This document shows, piece after piece, positions 7,068 to 14,659 of a DNA stretch of 50,652 bases. The position numbers and the translations under genes are program-made. The stretch comes from an uncultured Eubacteriales bacterium. Its GTDB lineage: Bacteria > Bacillota > Clostridia > Oscillospirales > Acutalibacteraceae. Every line of letters begins with the position of its first letter. Within the stretch, counting starts at the first letter, position 1. Location of the stretch: positions 1-50,652 of the forward strand of contig CAKSDJ010000007.1 in assembly GCA_934445015.1 (NCBI GenBank). Direction: 5' to 3'. The notes beneath the pieces were generated by a model that saw only the letters and a program-made list of their open reading frames with translations, made no database searches and was not told the DNA's origin.

Positions 7068-8306
7068 ATGAAACAGTTCGGTAAAATTTTGAAATTTGAA
7101 CTTAAAAATTATCTTGCAAACAAGGTTTTTGCAAGTGTTACGATAATTTTGGCTTTGGTTATCGCAATTGTTATGTTTTTTCCTAGAATCAAAAATTCGT
7201 TTTCGGCAAATAAAAGCGATACCTCAACGTCAGAAAAATCGGTTATGCTTATATATTCACCTGAGGAATATGCAAATCAGATAGAAAACGCCTTTGAAAA
7301 CGCCTTTACGGATTATGATGTCAAACCTACGAACGGCGGTTTGAAATCGGTTAAAAAGTCTGTTACAAGCGGCGACGCTGATTGCGCTTTTGTTATTGAT
7401 TCACTTGACAGTTACACATATTTTGTCGACAACCTTTCGATGTATGATAACAACACCGCTGTTGCGGATGAAGTTTTGCAAAATCTGTACCGCATATCCG
7501 AAATGGTTAAAAACAACATATCGCCGGATGATGCCCAAAGAATAATGTCTGCTCAAATACACTCAAACGTTGAGACCTTGGGCGTTGACCAGATGCAGAA
7601 TTACTGGTACACATACATAATGATATTTGCGCTTTATATAGTGATATTGCTTTACGGTCAGATGATAGCCACCAACGTTGCAACCGAAAAAAGTTCTCGT
7701 GCTATGGAACTGCTTATTACGAGCGCAAAACCGGTTAATATGATGTTCGGCAAAGTTCTGGCTTCGTGCCTTGCCGGATTTACTCAACTTTTAGTTGTTT
7801 TCGGAACCGCATTTGTTTGCTTTAATCTTAACAAAACATATTTGGATAGCAACGGCATAATATCCGCCATGTTCGATATGCCGGCAGATTTGCTTGGATA
7901 TATGCTTGTTTTCTTTGTGCTGGGATTTTTGATTTATGCGTTTCTTTACGGCGCCATAGGTTCTACAGCATCAAAACTTGAAGACATTAACACGTCGGTT
8001 ATGCCGATAACAATGATTTATATAGCGGCATTTTTGGTTGTTATGATGTCACTTGCAAGCAACACGGTAGATACCGTTTTAATGAGGGTTTGTTCATTTA
8101 TTCCGCTTACATCGCCTATGGCTATGTTTACGCGCATTGCAATGAGCACAGTGCCTTGGTATGAAATTTCGGCGTCAATAATTATTCTTGTAGGTTCGGT
8201 TATAGGCGTAGGTGTTCTGGCGGCAAAAATTTACCGTGTAGGTGTTTTAATGTACGGCAACGCACCGAAATTAGGTGATATTTTAAAGGCAATCAAAAAA
8301 TCCTGA
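7068..8306 (+). CDS. ABC-2 family exporter permease (NatB-like)
   Basis: The 412-residue protein has one membrane helix at residues about 20-41, an extracytoplasmic domain to about residue 175, then five further helices (YWYTYIMIFALYIVILL, CLAGFTQLLVVFGTAFVCF, LLGYMLVFFVLGFLIYAFLYG, VMPITMIYIAAFLVVMMSL, EISASIIILVGSVIGVGVL). The cytoplasmic TEKSSRAMELLITSAKP motif is a hallmark of ABC-2/NatB permeases. It pairs with the ATPase just upstream. A bidirectional terminator follows at 8330. Confidence 0.88.
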   Translation: MKQFGKILKFELKNYLANKVFASVTIILALVIAIVMFFPRIKNSFSANKSDTSTSEKSVMLIYSPEEYANQIENAFENAFTDYDVKPTNGGLKSVKKSVTSGDADCAFVIDSLDSYTYFVDNLSMYDNNTAVADEVLQNLYRISEMVKNNISPDDAQRIMSAQIHSNVETLGVDQMQNYWYTYIMIFALYIVILLYGQMIATNVATEKSSRAMELLITSAKPVNMMFGKVLASCLAGFTQLLVVFGTAFVCFNLNKTYLDSNGIISAMFDMPADLLGYMLVFFVLGFLIYAFLYGAIGSTASKLEDINTSVMPITMIYIAAFLVVMMSLASNTVDTVLMRVCSFIPLTSPMAMFTRIAMSTVPWYEISASIIILVGSVIGVGVLAAKIYRVGVLMYGNAPKLGDILKAIKKS

Positions 8307-8329
8307 TTTTATAAACACTGCAAAAAATT

Positions 8330-8370
8330 ACCCCTGTGGCAAAACAAAATGCCATAGGGGTTTTTATTTT
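8330..8370. terminator. Bidirectional terminator between the ABC permease and nth
   Basis: ACCCCTGTGGCA pairs with TGCCATAGGGGT with one wobble. T-runs follow on the plus side (TTTTTATTTT) and on the minus side (AATTTTTTG), serving the two converging units. Confidence 0.85.
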
Positions 8371-9004
8371 ATTTATTGGATTTATAAGCCGCGCAGATAT
8401 CCGTCAAAGGGCATTTTTCGCAATATGTTTTTCTTGCTGTGCAGATATCACGCCCGAAAAGCACCGTTCTGTGGCAAAAATCATTTGATTTTTCAGGCGG
8501 CAATATTTTTTTCATAGCGGTTTCAACTTTAAGCGGATTTACGGTATTTACAAACCCCAACCGATTGCAAAGCCTTATAAAATGCGTGTCTGTCACGATT
8601 GCGGGTTTGCCGTAAATATCTCCGCAAACAAGATTTGCGGTTTTTCGACCCACGCCCGGAAGTTTTGTCAACTGTTCAATATTATCGGGCACAACGCCTC
8701 CGAAATCGTTTACTATCATTTTTGCAATACCGACCAAATCACGCGCCTTTGTTTTATAAAGTCCGCATGTTTTAATCAAATCTTCAATATCCTCTACGGG
8801 CGCTTTTGACATACTGTATGCGTCGGGATATTTTTTAAAAAGCGGCGGTGTTACAATGTTTACACGGGCGTCTGTGCACTGAGCCGAAAGGCGCGTCGCT
8901 ATAAGCAATTGAAAGGCATCTGTATAATTAAGCGAGCAAACCGCGTCGGGATACAAGCGCTCTAATGCCTCTACCGCTTTTAATGCTTTTGTCTTTTTAT
9001 CCAT
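8369..9004 (-). CDS. nth: Endonuclease III
   Basis: A base-excision repair DNA glycosylase/AP lyase for oxidised pyrimidines. It has the helix-hairpin-helix with catalytic lysine (LPGVGRKTANLV), the catalytic Asp in VTDTHFIRLCNRLG, and a C-terminal 4Fe-4S loop with spacing C-x6-C-x2-C-x5-C (CTARKTYCEKCPLTDIC). Length from ATG 9004 is 211 residues, normal for the family. The longer reading frame upstream runs into the permease gene and is not used: ATG 9004 overlaps the permease stop by 8 bases, which implies translational coupling with an unrelated membrane protein. Confidence 0.95.
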   Translation of the reverse strand: MDKKTKALKAVEALERLYPDAVCSLNYTDAFQLLIATRLSAQCTDARVNIVTPPLFKKYPDAYSMSKAPVEDIEDLIKTCGLYKTKARDLVGIAKMIVNDFGGVVPDNIEQLTKLPGVGRKTANLVCGDIYGKPAIVTDTHFIRLCNRLGFVNTVNPLKVETAMKKILPPEKSNDFCHRTVLFGRDICTARKTYCEKCPLTDICAAYKSNK

Positions 9005-10052
9005 TGGCAATGTCCTGCAACTTGAGGTCACCGCTTTTGATAAGTTTAAGTCTGCGCATTGCCTCTGAAATAGCAAGGCAAACCGCTGCCGGCAAAATAA
9101 AGTGCATAATAAGTATTTCTATTAAAGCGGTCACCGGTGAGGTGCCTGCCTGTGTCATGGCGCCGTAAGCCGCAAACTGACCTACAAGGCCTGCCGAGCC
9201 CATGCCGGAGCCCACAGGCGTGCTTACCATTTTAAGCACTGCCGATGATATCGGCCCTAAAATTGCGCTTGCAATTATTGACGGAAGCCATATTATAGGT
9301 TTTTTTACAATATTGGGCATCTGAAGCATAGATGTGCCCACGCCCTGTGCTATAAGACCGCCTAATTTATTTTCACGGTAACTTATAACCGCAAATCCAA
9401 CCATATTGCAGCAGCAACCGATTGTTGCCGCGCCTGCCGCAAGGCCGGTTATACCCATAGATATTCCGATTGCCGCCGATGATATAGGAAGTGTAAGAAG
9501 TATGCCCATTATAACTGACACCGCAATACCGCCCAAAACAGGGCTGCTCTCTACGTTTATATTTACAAGATTGCCTATCCACTTCATAGCGGCGGTTATG
9601 TACGGTCCTACCAGATAGCCGGCAAGCGAACCCGAAAGTATGCAGCAAAGCGGTGTTACTATAATTTCAAGTTTTGTTCTACCCGAAACAAGTCCGCCTA
9701 TTTCAATCGCAACATAAGCAGCAATAAATGCGCCTAAAGGTTCACCGGGTGCGCCTATTTTAAAAGTTTCAACCGCAACATCCGGAAAAGCGCCTACCAT
9801 ACCTGCAACAGCCGCAGAAATGGTTGTAAGCGGCGACGCCTTTAATTTAACCGCAACGCCTACGCCTATGCCGGCACCGGTTATTGTTTTTGCAACATTG
9901 CCCATAGCGGTAAAATAGTTACCTACCGTATTGCCGCCAATAATCGAGCCTATCTGACAAATAATTGTACCTATTATAAGTGTAGAAAAAAGACCGTATG
10001 CCATACCCGAAAGCCCGTCAATAAAAAGACGGTTTAAATACTTTTTGAACAC
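8997..10052 (-). CDS. PTS EIIC-like membrane permease (PTS_EIIC_2 type)
   Basis: A very hydrophobic, glycine-rich protein with about nine to ten membrane helices and the short charged C-terminus LKLIKSGDLKLQDIANG. The order of segments (FIDGLSGMAYGLFSTLIIGTI, GAGIGVGVAVKLKASPLTTISA, FKIGAPGEPLGAFIAAYVAIEIG, SSAAIGISMGITGLAAGAATIGCCCNMVGFA) fits the PTS_EIIC_2 family. These lack the phosphorylatable EIIA and EIIB parts, and none are encoded nearby, so sugar phosphotransfer is unproven and the substrate is unknown. I start it at GTG 10052, six bases after GGGGGAG; the TTG five codons upstream lies in that ribosome site. The gene has its own promoter (10088-10116). Confidence 0.78.
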   Translation of the reverse strand: MFKKYLNRLFIDGLSGMAYGLFSTLIIGTIICQIGSIIGGNTVGNYFTAMGNVAKTITGAGIGVGVAVKLKASPLTTISAAVAGMVGAFPDVAVETFKIGAPGEPLGAFIAAYVAIEIGGLVSGRTKLEIIVTPLCCILSGSLAGYLVGPYITAAMKWIGNLVNINVESSPVLGGIAVSVIMGILLTLPISSAAIGISMGITGLAAGAATIGCCCNMVGFAVISYRENKLGGLIAQGVGTSMLQMPNIVKKPIIWLPSIIASAILGPISSAVLKMVSTPVGSGMGSAGLVGQFAAYGAMTQAGTSPVTALIEILIMHFILPAAVCLAISEAMRRLKLIKSGDLKLQDIANG

Positions 10053-10087
10053 AGTATTCTCCCCCAAATGAAATTTATATTAAAATA

Positions 10088-10116
10088 ATTATATTACAGT
10101 TTAACACTTTAATCAA
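10088..10116 (-). promoter_or_regulatory. Promoter of the EIIC-like permease-nth unit
   Basis: On the minus strand TTGATT (10111-10116), 17 bases, perfect TATAAT (10088-10093). Confidence 0.7.
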
Positions 10117-10126
10117 TGCCTATATT

Positions 10127-10156
10127 AAAACACCTTGAAAAAATCAAGGTGTTTTA
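10127..10156 (-). terminator. Terminator after pnp
   Basis: AACACCTTGA and TCAAGGTGTT form a perfect stem, followed on the minus strand by TTTTAATAT. It lies 13 bases after the pnp stop. Confidence 0.8.
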
Positions 10157-10168
10157 TAATATGACAAA

Positions 10169-12367
10169 TTATCTGTCGTGCTTTTTAAATCCGCGTCTGT
10201 CACGGTTACCACCGTTTCTGTGAGGTCTTTCTTCTTCGGCATCGTCCTCTACAACGGCACCGTTAACCTCTACTAAAGCGTCGCGGCGCGAAAGGTTTAT
10301 TCTGCCCTGATCGTCAATTTCGGTAACTTTTACTATAACCTGATCGCCTACAGCAACAACATCTTCAACCTTGTCTACACGTTTTACGTCAAGTTTTGAT
10401 ATATGAACCAGACCCTCTTTGCCGGGTGCAATTTCAACAAACGCACCAAACGACATAAGTCTTGTTACTTTACCACTGTAAATAGCGCCTATTTCAGGGT
10501 CATTGGCAATAAGTTCAATAATGGATATTGCCTGTTTTGCCTTTTCAATATCAAGTCCGGCAACAAATACATGGCCGTCTTCCTCAATATTGATAGTGCA
10601 ATCGCACTGATCCTGAATAGACTGTATAACCTTACCCTGTTTGCCGATAACATCGCCGATCTTGTCGGGGCTGATAGTTGTGGTAAGCATTTTAGGTGCA
10701 TAGGGTGACAACTCTTTGCGGCATTCGGGAATACATTTGAGCATTACTTCATCAAGAATATATTTGCGCGCCTTGTTTGTTTTTGCAAATGCTTCTTTAA
10801 TGATTTCGGGCGTAAGTCCGTGTACTTTAAGGTCCATCTGTATAGCGGTAATGCCTTTGTGAGTACCAGCAACCTTAAAGTCCATATCGCCGTAAAAGTC
10901 CTCAAGGCCCTGAATGTCAACCATTGTCATAAAGTCGCCGTAAACGCCCTTATCACCTGTGATAAGACCGCATGATATACCTGCAACCGGCGCTTTTATC
11001 GGAACGCCTGCCGCCATAAGAGCAAGTGTTGAACCGCAAATAGAACCCTGTGAAGTAGAACCGTTTGATGAAAGCACTTCACTTACTACACGTATTGCAT
11101 AGGGGAACTCCTCTACCGAGGGAATAACAGGCAACAATGCGCGTTCTGCCAGAGCGCCGTGACCTATTTCGCGTCTGCCGGGTCCGCGTGACGGTTTTGT
11201 TTCACCCACTGAGTATGACGGGAAGTTGTAGTGATGTATATAACGCTTGCTTACCTCTTCATCAAGACCGTCAAGTTTTTGGGCTTCGCTTACAGGCGCC
11301 AGTGTCGCAACAGAAAGCACCTGCGTCTGACCGCGGGTAAACATACCCGAACCGTGTGCGCGCGGCAACAGATCTATCTGAGCATTAAGCGGACGTATTT
11401 CATCGATACCGCGGCCGTCAACACGCTTGCCTTCATCTTTAAGCCATGCGCGTACAACGTGTTTTTGAACAAGATACATAATCTCGTCAAGTTTTGCCTC
11501 ACAGCCTTCAAAACGCTCGTCAAATTTTTCGTGAACTGCGTCATATATAGGAAGCAGAGCCGCATCACGTACGTTTTTATCGTCGGTGTCAAGTGCTTTT
11601 TTAACGTCCTCAATGCAAAACTCTTCAATCTCTGCCATAATTTCGGGGTCGGGATTGCTTGACTCAAACGCAAACTTTTCTTTGCCTATTTCCGCAACTA
11701 TGCCGTTAATAAATTTAACTATTTCTTTGTTTACCTCATGACCTGCCATAATGCAGTCAAACATAAGGTCGTCGGGTATTTCGTTAGCACCTGCCTCTAT
11801 CATGGCAACAAGATCTGCTGTTGATGAAACAGTAAGTGTAAGTTCGGTTTTTTCGCGTTGTTCGAGTGTAGGATTTATAACTATTTCACCGTCTACCAAA
11901 CCTACGCTTGTGCTTGCAATAGGACCGTCCCACGGAATATCGGATACCGCAATAGCGGCTGAAACACCGATAGCCGCAGTGATTTCAGGTGAACAATCGG
12001 GGTCAACCGACATAACCGTTGCCACTACCGAACAGTCGTTGCGCATATCTTTCGGAAACAGTGGGCGTATAGGCCTGTCTATGCAACGTGAAGCAAGTAT
12101 TGCCTTTTCGCTTGCCTTGCCCTCTCTGCGGCCGAAAGAGCCGGGTATGCGGCCTACCGCATACATTTTTTCTTCATAATCTACCGAAAGCGGGAAAAAG
12201 TCAACGCCCTCGCGCGGCTTTGATGAAGCCGTTACGGTGCAAAGTACGCTTGTATCGCCGTAACGAGCCATAAATGCCGCATTTGCAAGGCCTGCCATTT
12301 TGCCTGTTTCAAGGCTGAAAGGTCTGCCTGCGATTGTGGTTTTGTAAACCTTAAAATTTTCAAACAT
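10169..12367 (-). CDS. pnp: Polynucleotide phosphorylase
   Basis: A 3'-to-5' phosphorolytic exoribonuclease that turns RNA plus phosphate into nucleoside diphosphates; it is a core RNA-decay enzyme. The 732-residue protein has two RNase PH domains (first: AFMARYGDTSVLCTVTAS, FFPLSVDYEEKMYAVGRIPG; second: LLPRAHGSGMFTRGQTQVL, YNFPSYSVGETKPSRGPGRREIGHGALAERAL), then KH (ISPDKIGDVIGKQGKVIQSI) and S1 (GAIYSGKVTRLMSFGAFVEI) domains and an Arg/His-rich tail. It follows rpsO, the usual order. The AAAAGGAG ribosome site is inside a hairpin and a long paired stem lies before it (12374-12475), suggesting control at the RNA level. Confidence 0.98.
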   Translation of the reverse strand: MFENFKVYKTTIAGRPFSLETGKMAGLANAAFMARYGDTSVLCTVTASSKPREGVDFFPLSVDYEEKMYAVGRIPGSFGRREGKASEKAILASRCIDRPIRPLFPKDMRNDCSVVATVMSVDPDCSPEITAAIGVSAAIAVSDIPWDGPIASTSVGLVDGEIVINPTLEQREKTELTLTVSSTADLVAMIEAGANEIPDDLMFDCIMAGHEVNKEIVKFINGIVAEIGKEKFAFESSNPDPEIMAEIEEFCIEDVKKALDTDDKNVRDAALLPIYDAVHEKFDERFEGCEAKLDEIMYLVQKHVVRAWLKDEGKRVDGRGIDEIRPLNAQIDLLPRAHGSGMFTRGQTQVLSVATLAPVSEAQKLDGLDEEVSKRYIHHYNFPSYSVGETKPSRGPGRREIGHGALAERALLPVIPSVEEFPYAIRVVSEVLSSNGSTSQGSICGSTLALMAAGVPIKAPVAGISCGLITGDKGVYGDFMTMVDIQGLEDFYGDMDFKVAGTHKGITAIQMDLKVHGLTPEIIKEAFAKTNKARKYILDEVMLKCIPECRKELSPYAPKMLTTTISPDKIGDVIGKQGKVIQSIQDQCDCTINIEEDGHVFVAGLDIEKAKQAISIIELIANDPEIGAIYSGKVTRLMSFGAFVEIAPGKEGLVHISKLDVKRVDKVEDVVAVGDQVIVKVTEIDDQGRINLSRRDALVEVNGAVVEDDAEEERPHRNGGNRDRRGFKKHDR

Positions 12368-12373
12368 TTTTTG

Positions 12374-12475
12374 AATCTCCTTTTAATATTTTATTTAAAA
12401 GAGATTTTCCGTTTAGCAATAAAACCAATACCCACCTCAACATAATTATATTAGGCATTCGTTTTACCGCTAAAC
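12374..12475 (-). promoter_or_regulatory. Structured pnp 5' leader: long stem plus ribosome-site hairpin
   Basis: On the pnp transcript, 12461-12475 (GUUUAGCGGUAAAAC) pairs fully with 12411-12425 using two G-U pairs; after one mismatch six more pairs (AAUGCC with GGUAUU) extend it. Next, AAUCUCUUUUAA (12395-12406) pairs with UUAAAAGGAGAUU (12374-12386) with one bulged base, which hides the pnp ribosome site AAAAGGAG. A double-stranded leader ahead of pnp recalls the RNase III/PNPase autocontrol of Escherichia coli pnp, but the sequences are unrelated and function here is inferred. Confidence 0.55.
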
Positions 12476-12518
12476 AACAAAAAATCCCTTTTTAAACCTT
12501 TGCTTTAACAAAAGCAAA

Positions 12519-12542
12519 CCGAGCAAATAAAAGTTTGCCCGG
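12519..12542 (-). terminator. Hairpin between rpsO and pnp, weak terminator or attenuator
   Basis: On the minus strand CCGGGCAAA and TTTGCTCGG pair with one wobble, followed by TTTGCTTTTG, a broken T-run. It starts 17 bases after the rpsO stop and may give partial read-through into pnp. Confidence 0.5.
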
Positions 12543-12558
12543 TCTGTCTGATACATAA

Positions 12559-12822
12559 TTACTTACGCAATCCGAGCTTCTTAACGATAGCACGGTATCT
12601 TTCAATGTCTTTCTTCTGGAGGTATGCGAGAAGGTTTCTTCTGTGACCTACCATTTTAAGAAGACCGCGACGTGAGTGGTGGTCTTTTTTGTGGACATCG
12701 AGGTGAGCGTTGAGTTCATTGATACGGTAGGTAAGAACCGCAATCTGAACTTCCGGAGAACCGGTGTCACCCTCATGAACCGCATACTCAGCCATAATCT
12801 GCTGCTTTTGTTCGTTAGTCAT
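12559..12822 (-). CDS. rpsO: 30S ribosomal protein S15
   Basis: An 87-residue protein that starts MTNEQKQQIMAEYAVHEGDT and contains GSPEVQIAVLTYRI, HKKDHHSRRGLL and the C-terminal NLLAYLQKKDIERYRAI, the full S15 signature. It binds the central domain of 16S rRNA. The start is ATG 12822 after AAGGAG; the reading frame extends upstream but that part is leader RNA. S15 often represses its own mRNA, and the 128-base leader here is rich in paired segments. Confidence 0.97.
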   Translation of the reverse strand: MTNEQKQQIMAEYAVHEGDTGSPEVQIAVLTYRINELNAHLDVHKKDHHSRRGLLKMVGHRRNLLAYLQKKDIERYRAIVKKLGLRK

Positions 12823-12945
12823 TACTTTCACTCCTTTTTTCAAAAATGTACGCCGTACTCCGAGCAAAAGGCCTTGAGTGTTCCGCACAAGCGGCAGACG
12901 CCATAAGCACAGGATACGGTATTGCCGACTGAGCACAATCAGCTT
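12823..12945 (-). promoter_or_regulatory. rpsO leader RNA, candidate S15-binding autoregulatory region
   Basis: The transcribed leader holds several short stems readable by eye: CGGCA with TGCCG, CCGC-TTGT-GCGG, and GTAC-GGC-GTAC shortly before the ribosome site. S15 autoregulation through different leader structures is known in several bacterial groups. I could not match this one to a defined class without folding it. Confidence 0.4.
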
Positions 12946-12949
12946 TGGT

Positions 12950-12978
12950 ATTATAACACATCATGTATAAAAAGTAAA
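12950..12978 (-). promoter_or_regulatory. Promoter of rpsO-pnp
   Basis: On the minus strand TTTACT (12973-12978), 17 bases, perfect TATAAT (12950-12955), about 128 bases before the rpsO ATG. Confidence 0.75.
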
Positions 12979-13107
12979 GGGTTTTATTTTTTTATTTTAA
13001 TACAGAGGCATTTGTTCCGGTTTAAAATATTTACGATTCATTCACAAATTCGGATAACAAATGTAACAAACATAGTTTAAAGTACACCATAGGAGATGAA
13101 CACAGTT

Positions 13108-14514
13108 ATGAACGAATTTGAAAATAACAATAACAAAACTGAAGGCGGTTCGGTTTCGGGTTTTGACTCAACAAGTAAAAACGAGTCTGAAAACGGATAC
13201 ACAGTAACCCCGCAAGACGGATTTTATACCCGTAAATCTGAATATATTATTCAGGATGAAGCAATTAAAAATTCATCAGACGGGCAATATAACGCCACAA
13301 ACTCACAAGAAGAACGAGTGCCTGATCCGCCGACATATTCGGAATTTTACGGCGGTAAGACTAAATTTGAAAGGCCAAAAAAAGTAAAAACGCCCAAAAG
13401 CGGTCACAGCACCGCCGTTGTTGTAATTGCAAGCCTGCTGGCTGCAGTTATAGGCGCTGTAAGCGGAATTGCGGCGGTAAGCACATTTTTTAAAACCGAT
13501 CAGAATTCAAAAACGTCAACAACGCAAACAACCAAAAATCCGACAAATGTTAGCATAAACGTTGACGAAACCGCTTCAAACATTATTGAAGCAGTTGCCG
13601 AAAAAGCAACCGACAGTGTTGTCGGAATAAGAACAACTACCTCTGTGTCAAACTTTTTCGGTGGCAGCAACGAACAAAGCGGTGAGGGTTCGGGTGTAGT
13701 TTACACAGCCGACGGCTATATAATTACAAACTACCATGTTATAAGCGATGCGGTTGAATCAAACAGCGCAAAAATCGAAGTTTTTGTCGGAGATAACACC
13801 ACCGAATCTTACAAAGCAAGCATTGTAGGATATAATATTTCGTGCGATCTTGCGGTGCTTAAAATAGATGCCCAAAACCTTACGCCTATTGAAATCGGCA
13901 GTTCAGACAACTTAAAAGTAGGCCAGTTTGTTGTAACAATAGGTGCTCCCGGAGGTCTTGAATTTATGGGCAGCGTAACCTACGGTGTAATAAGCGGACT
14001 TGACCGCGTTGTTTCATCAGACTCAAAGGTAAAACTTATTCAGACAGACGCCGCTATCAACCCTGGTAACTCCGGTGGCGCACTTTTAAACGCAAACGGT
14101 CAGCTTATAGGTATAAACAGTTCTAAAATAGTATCAGAAGAGTTTGAGGGCATGGGATTTGCGATACCCGTTAACACCGTAAAAGAAAAATGCGATAAAA
14201 TTATCGCACGTAAAAACGAACCGTCGCCGTATATAGGCGTAACCATAAGCGAAAGATATTCTTCACAGGTGCTTGCTTATTACGGATATCCCGAAGGCGC
14301 CGTGGTTTCGGGCGTCGCCGATGGCAGCCCCGCCGCCGAAGTGGGTATTGAACGCGGCGATATTATAACCGAATTCAACGGCACTAAAATCACAGAATAC
14401 AGCGTGCTTACCGAAGAACTCAACGACCTTGAGCCAAACCAGACGGTGCCGCTTAAAATTTACCGTTCGGGCAGATATTATTCGCTTGAAATCAAAATCG
14501 GCGCAAACGGTTAA
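13108..14514 (+). CDS. HtrA/DegP-type serine protease with PDZ domain
   Basis: A membrane-anchored envelope quality-control protease. A long polar cytoplasmic N-terminus (about 100 residues, Asn/Ser/Thr-rich) precedes one membrane helix (TAVVVIASLLAAVIGAVSGI), a Ser/Thr-rich linker, a trypsin-like domain and one C-terminal PDZ domain (SPYIGVTISER to the end). The catalytic triad is visible: His in ITNYHVIS, Asp in CDLAVLKID, Ser in NPGNSGGAL. The AGGAG at 13091-13095 abuts an ATG at 13096, too close for use, so I start four codons later at ATG 13108. It is a single-gene unit. No clear promoter was found in the 130 bases between it and the rpsO promoter. Confidence 0.92.
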   Translation: MNEFENNNNKTEGGSVSGFDSTSKNESENGYTVTPQDGFYTRKSEYIIQDEAIKNSSDGQYNATNSQEERVPDPPTYSEFYGGKTKFERPKKVKTPKSGHSTAVVVIASLLAAVIGAVSGIAAVSTFFKTDQNSKTSTTQTTKNPTNVSINVDETASNIIEAVAEKATDSVVGIRTTTSVSNFFGGSNEQSGEGSGVVYTADGYIITNYHVISDAVESNSAKIEVFVGDNTTESYKASIVGYNISCDLAVLKIDAQNLTPIEIGSSDNLKVGQFVVTIGAPGGLEFMGSVTYGVISGLDRVVSSDSKVKLIQTDAAINPGNSGGALLNANGQLIGINSSKIVSEEFEGMGFAIPVNTVKEKCDKIIARKNEPSPYIGVTISERYSSQVLAYYGYPEGAVVSGVADGSPAAEVGIERGDIITEFNGTKITEYSVLTEELNDLEPNQTVPLKIYRSGRYYSLEIKIGANG

Positions 14515-14567
14515 GCCGACAAAAGTAAAATTTATTACGCCTGCGTCAGGTTAGCAAAACGATAAAA

Positions 14568-14600
14568 AATCGGCAGCAAAATTGCTGCCGATTTTATTCT
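14568..14600. terminator. Bidirectional terminator between htrA and ohyA
   Basis: AATCGGCAGCAA (14568-14579) pairs with TTGCTGCCGATT (14582-14593) with T-rich sequence on both outer sides, placed between two converging genes. Confidence 0.85.
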
Positions 14601-14659
14601 TTGCCGTTTATATGCTGTAAATCCGATTGCAAAACTTCGGCAAAAGTTTTTATTTGCGC

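Noticed and set aside
8997..9076. Longer nth start at 9076
   Set aside because: The extra residues are antisense-free but lie inside the permease coding end and have no ribosome site; ATG 9004 gives the standard N-terminus.
12823..12936. Longer rpsO start at 12936
   Set aside because: It would read through leader RNA; the S15 family start MTNEQ at 12822 has AAGGAG.
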